In this document: positions 5,271 through 5,805 of the stretch, piece by piece | Layout of the letters: every line of letters starts with the position of its first letter | Position numbering within the stretch: the stretch's first letter is position 1 | Assembly (NCBI GenBank): GCA_021772735.1 | Contig: JAJFLK010000462.1 | Span: 1-5,805, forward strand | DNA length: 5,805 bases | DNA from: Candidatus Sumerlaeota bacterium | GTDB lineage: Bacteria > Sumerlaeota > Sumerlaeia > MVZB01 > JAJFLK01 | Direction of reading: 5' to 3' | The notes under the pieces: generated by a model | What the model was told of the DNA's origin: nothing | The model's input: the letters and a program-made list of their open reading frames with translations, nothing else | The model's database searches: none | Made by a program: the position numbers and the translations under genes

Positions 5271-5805
5271 ATGAGAAAGCGGCATCCAGAGCAGTGGCAG
5301 GGATTATGGCGCTGGGCCGGGCCTTACGCCGAGGCTGACGTGCGGATTGATGTCCTGGGACCTCTCGTATTGTTGGCCATGTTGATCTTGGCGGCGGAAT
5401 TCCCTAGCGCCGTCTCCGCGCAGCCACCACGGCATGAACTTCGTCTGGCGACCGGCAGCGAGGGAGGAACGTATCATCGAATCGGCCGCGAGATTGCCGA
5501 CTATCTCAGTTCGGCCGGCAGGGCGTGGACCGTCACTCCGCTCGTGACGCGCGGTACGGGTGACAACCTCGCGCGCCTTTCATCTACGGGGCAACAGCTT
5601 CCCGACGGGCGGCTATCGGCGGATCTGGCGCTCGTGACGGAGGACGCTCTCAATGAATTTCTGGCCGTCGAAAATGGCGTGGAGCTCAGCATCATCGGCG
5701 CGATGTATGTCGGCGTGGCGCAGTTCATCATCCGTCGCGAACTCGTCCGCACCGGCACGCTGTCCGATCTGAACGGCGTGCGCTTGTATCCGGGCGCCGC
5801 GGGGA
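5271..5805 (+). CDS. TAXI family TRAP transporter solute-binding protein, 3' end cut by window edge
   Basis: Extracytoplasmic substrate-binding protein of a TRAP uptake system (TAXI branch), which delivers a small solute, often a carboxylate or amino acid, to a membrane permease. I read 178 codons from ATG 5271 with no stop. The N-terminus has a long charged and Trp-rich region (about 1-27), then a hydrophobic core (about 28-42) and a VSA-Q site near residue 50, together a likely signal peptide with an unusually long n-region. The mature part begins with the family signature LRLATGSEGGTYHRIG (57-72), then a VTRGTGDNLARL segment matching the usual GSxxNL region, a segment beginning ADLALVTED, and SDLNGVRLYPGAAG, where relatives have a 'dLkGkrv..G..gSG' pattern. 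GTG 5258 is out of frame. The permease (fused DctQM type) is not in the window and may lie to the right. Substrate unknown. The N-terminal start could instead be Met37, but then little signal peptide remains. Confidence 0.85.
   Translation, partial: MRKRHPEQWQGLWRWAGPYAEADVRIDVLGPLVLLAMLILAAEFPSAVSAQPPRHELRLATGSEGGTYHRIGREIADYLSSAGRAWTVTPLVTRGTGDNLARLSSTGQQLPDGRLSADLALVTEDALNEFLAVENGVELSIIGAMYVGVAQFIIRRELVRTGTLSDLNGVRLYPGAAG

Noticed and set aside
1..5805. Mobile element, CRISPR array, prophage or defence island
   Set aside because: No terminal repeats, transposase or integrase motifs, spaced direct repeats or defence-type domains were seen on either strand. All genes are ordinary chromosomal types.

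Overview
This window is GC-rich bacterial DNA, densely packed with protein genes. There are seven genes: six run leftward on the minus strand (positions 1 to 5138) and one runs rightward at the right edge (from 5271). I see no rRNA, tRNA, CRISPR array, insertion sequence, phage gene or toxin-antitoxin pair. The organism cannot be fixed from this stretch. The undecaprenyl-diphosphate phosphatase and the periplasmic-type solute-binding protein fit an ordinary bacterium with a peptidoglycan wall, probably Gram-negative. A high-GC environmental lineage such as Planctomycetota is only a guess.

Read in the direction of transcription, the minus strand starts at 5138 with a polytopic site-2 (M50) metalloprotease carrying C-terminal CBS-like repeats. 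Four bases after its stop comes a DinB-like metal-binding protein (3820 to 3272). A second, different DinB-like protein follows after 90 bp (3181 to 2714), then after 45 bp an NADPH-type short-chain dehydrogenase (2668 to 1886). After a gap of up to 162 bp comes uppP, the undecaprenyl-diphosphate phosphatase (start near 1723, end 872). Its TGA stop overlaps the ATG of an all-trans polyprenyl diphosphate synthase (TGATG) that runs off the left edge.

The last two genes form a clear functional pair in isoprenoid lipid metabolism: one makes prenyl diphosphates from IPP, the other recycles the C55 carrier of cell-wall synthesis. The protease/DinB pair is physically coupled but no joint function can be deduced. 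The two DinB proteins and the dehydrogenase look like a loosely spaced co-directional set.

At the right, a 132-bp divergent intergenic region (5139-5270) with small inverted repeats separates the protease gene from a TAXI-family TRAP solute-binding protein, which is cut by the window end. I did not find a convincing new biological system. The points most worth a second look are the uppP/prenyl synthase translational coupling, the non-ATG start of uppP, the two adjacent unlike DinB proteins, and the layout around the divergent promoter region.
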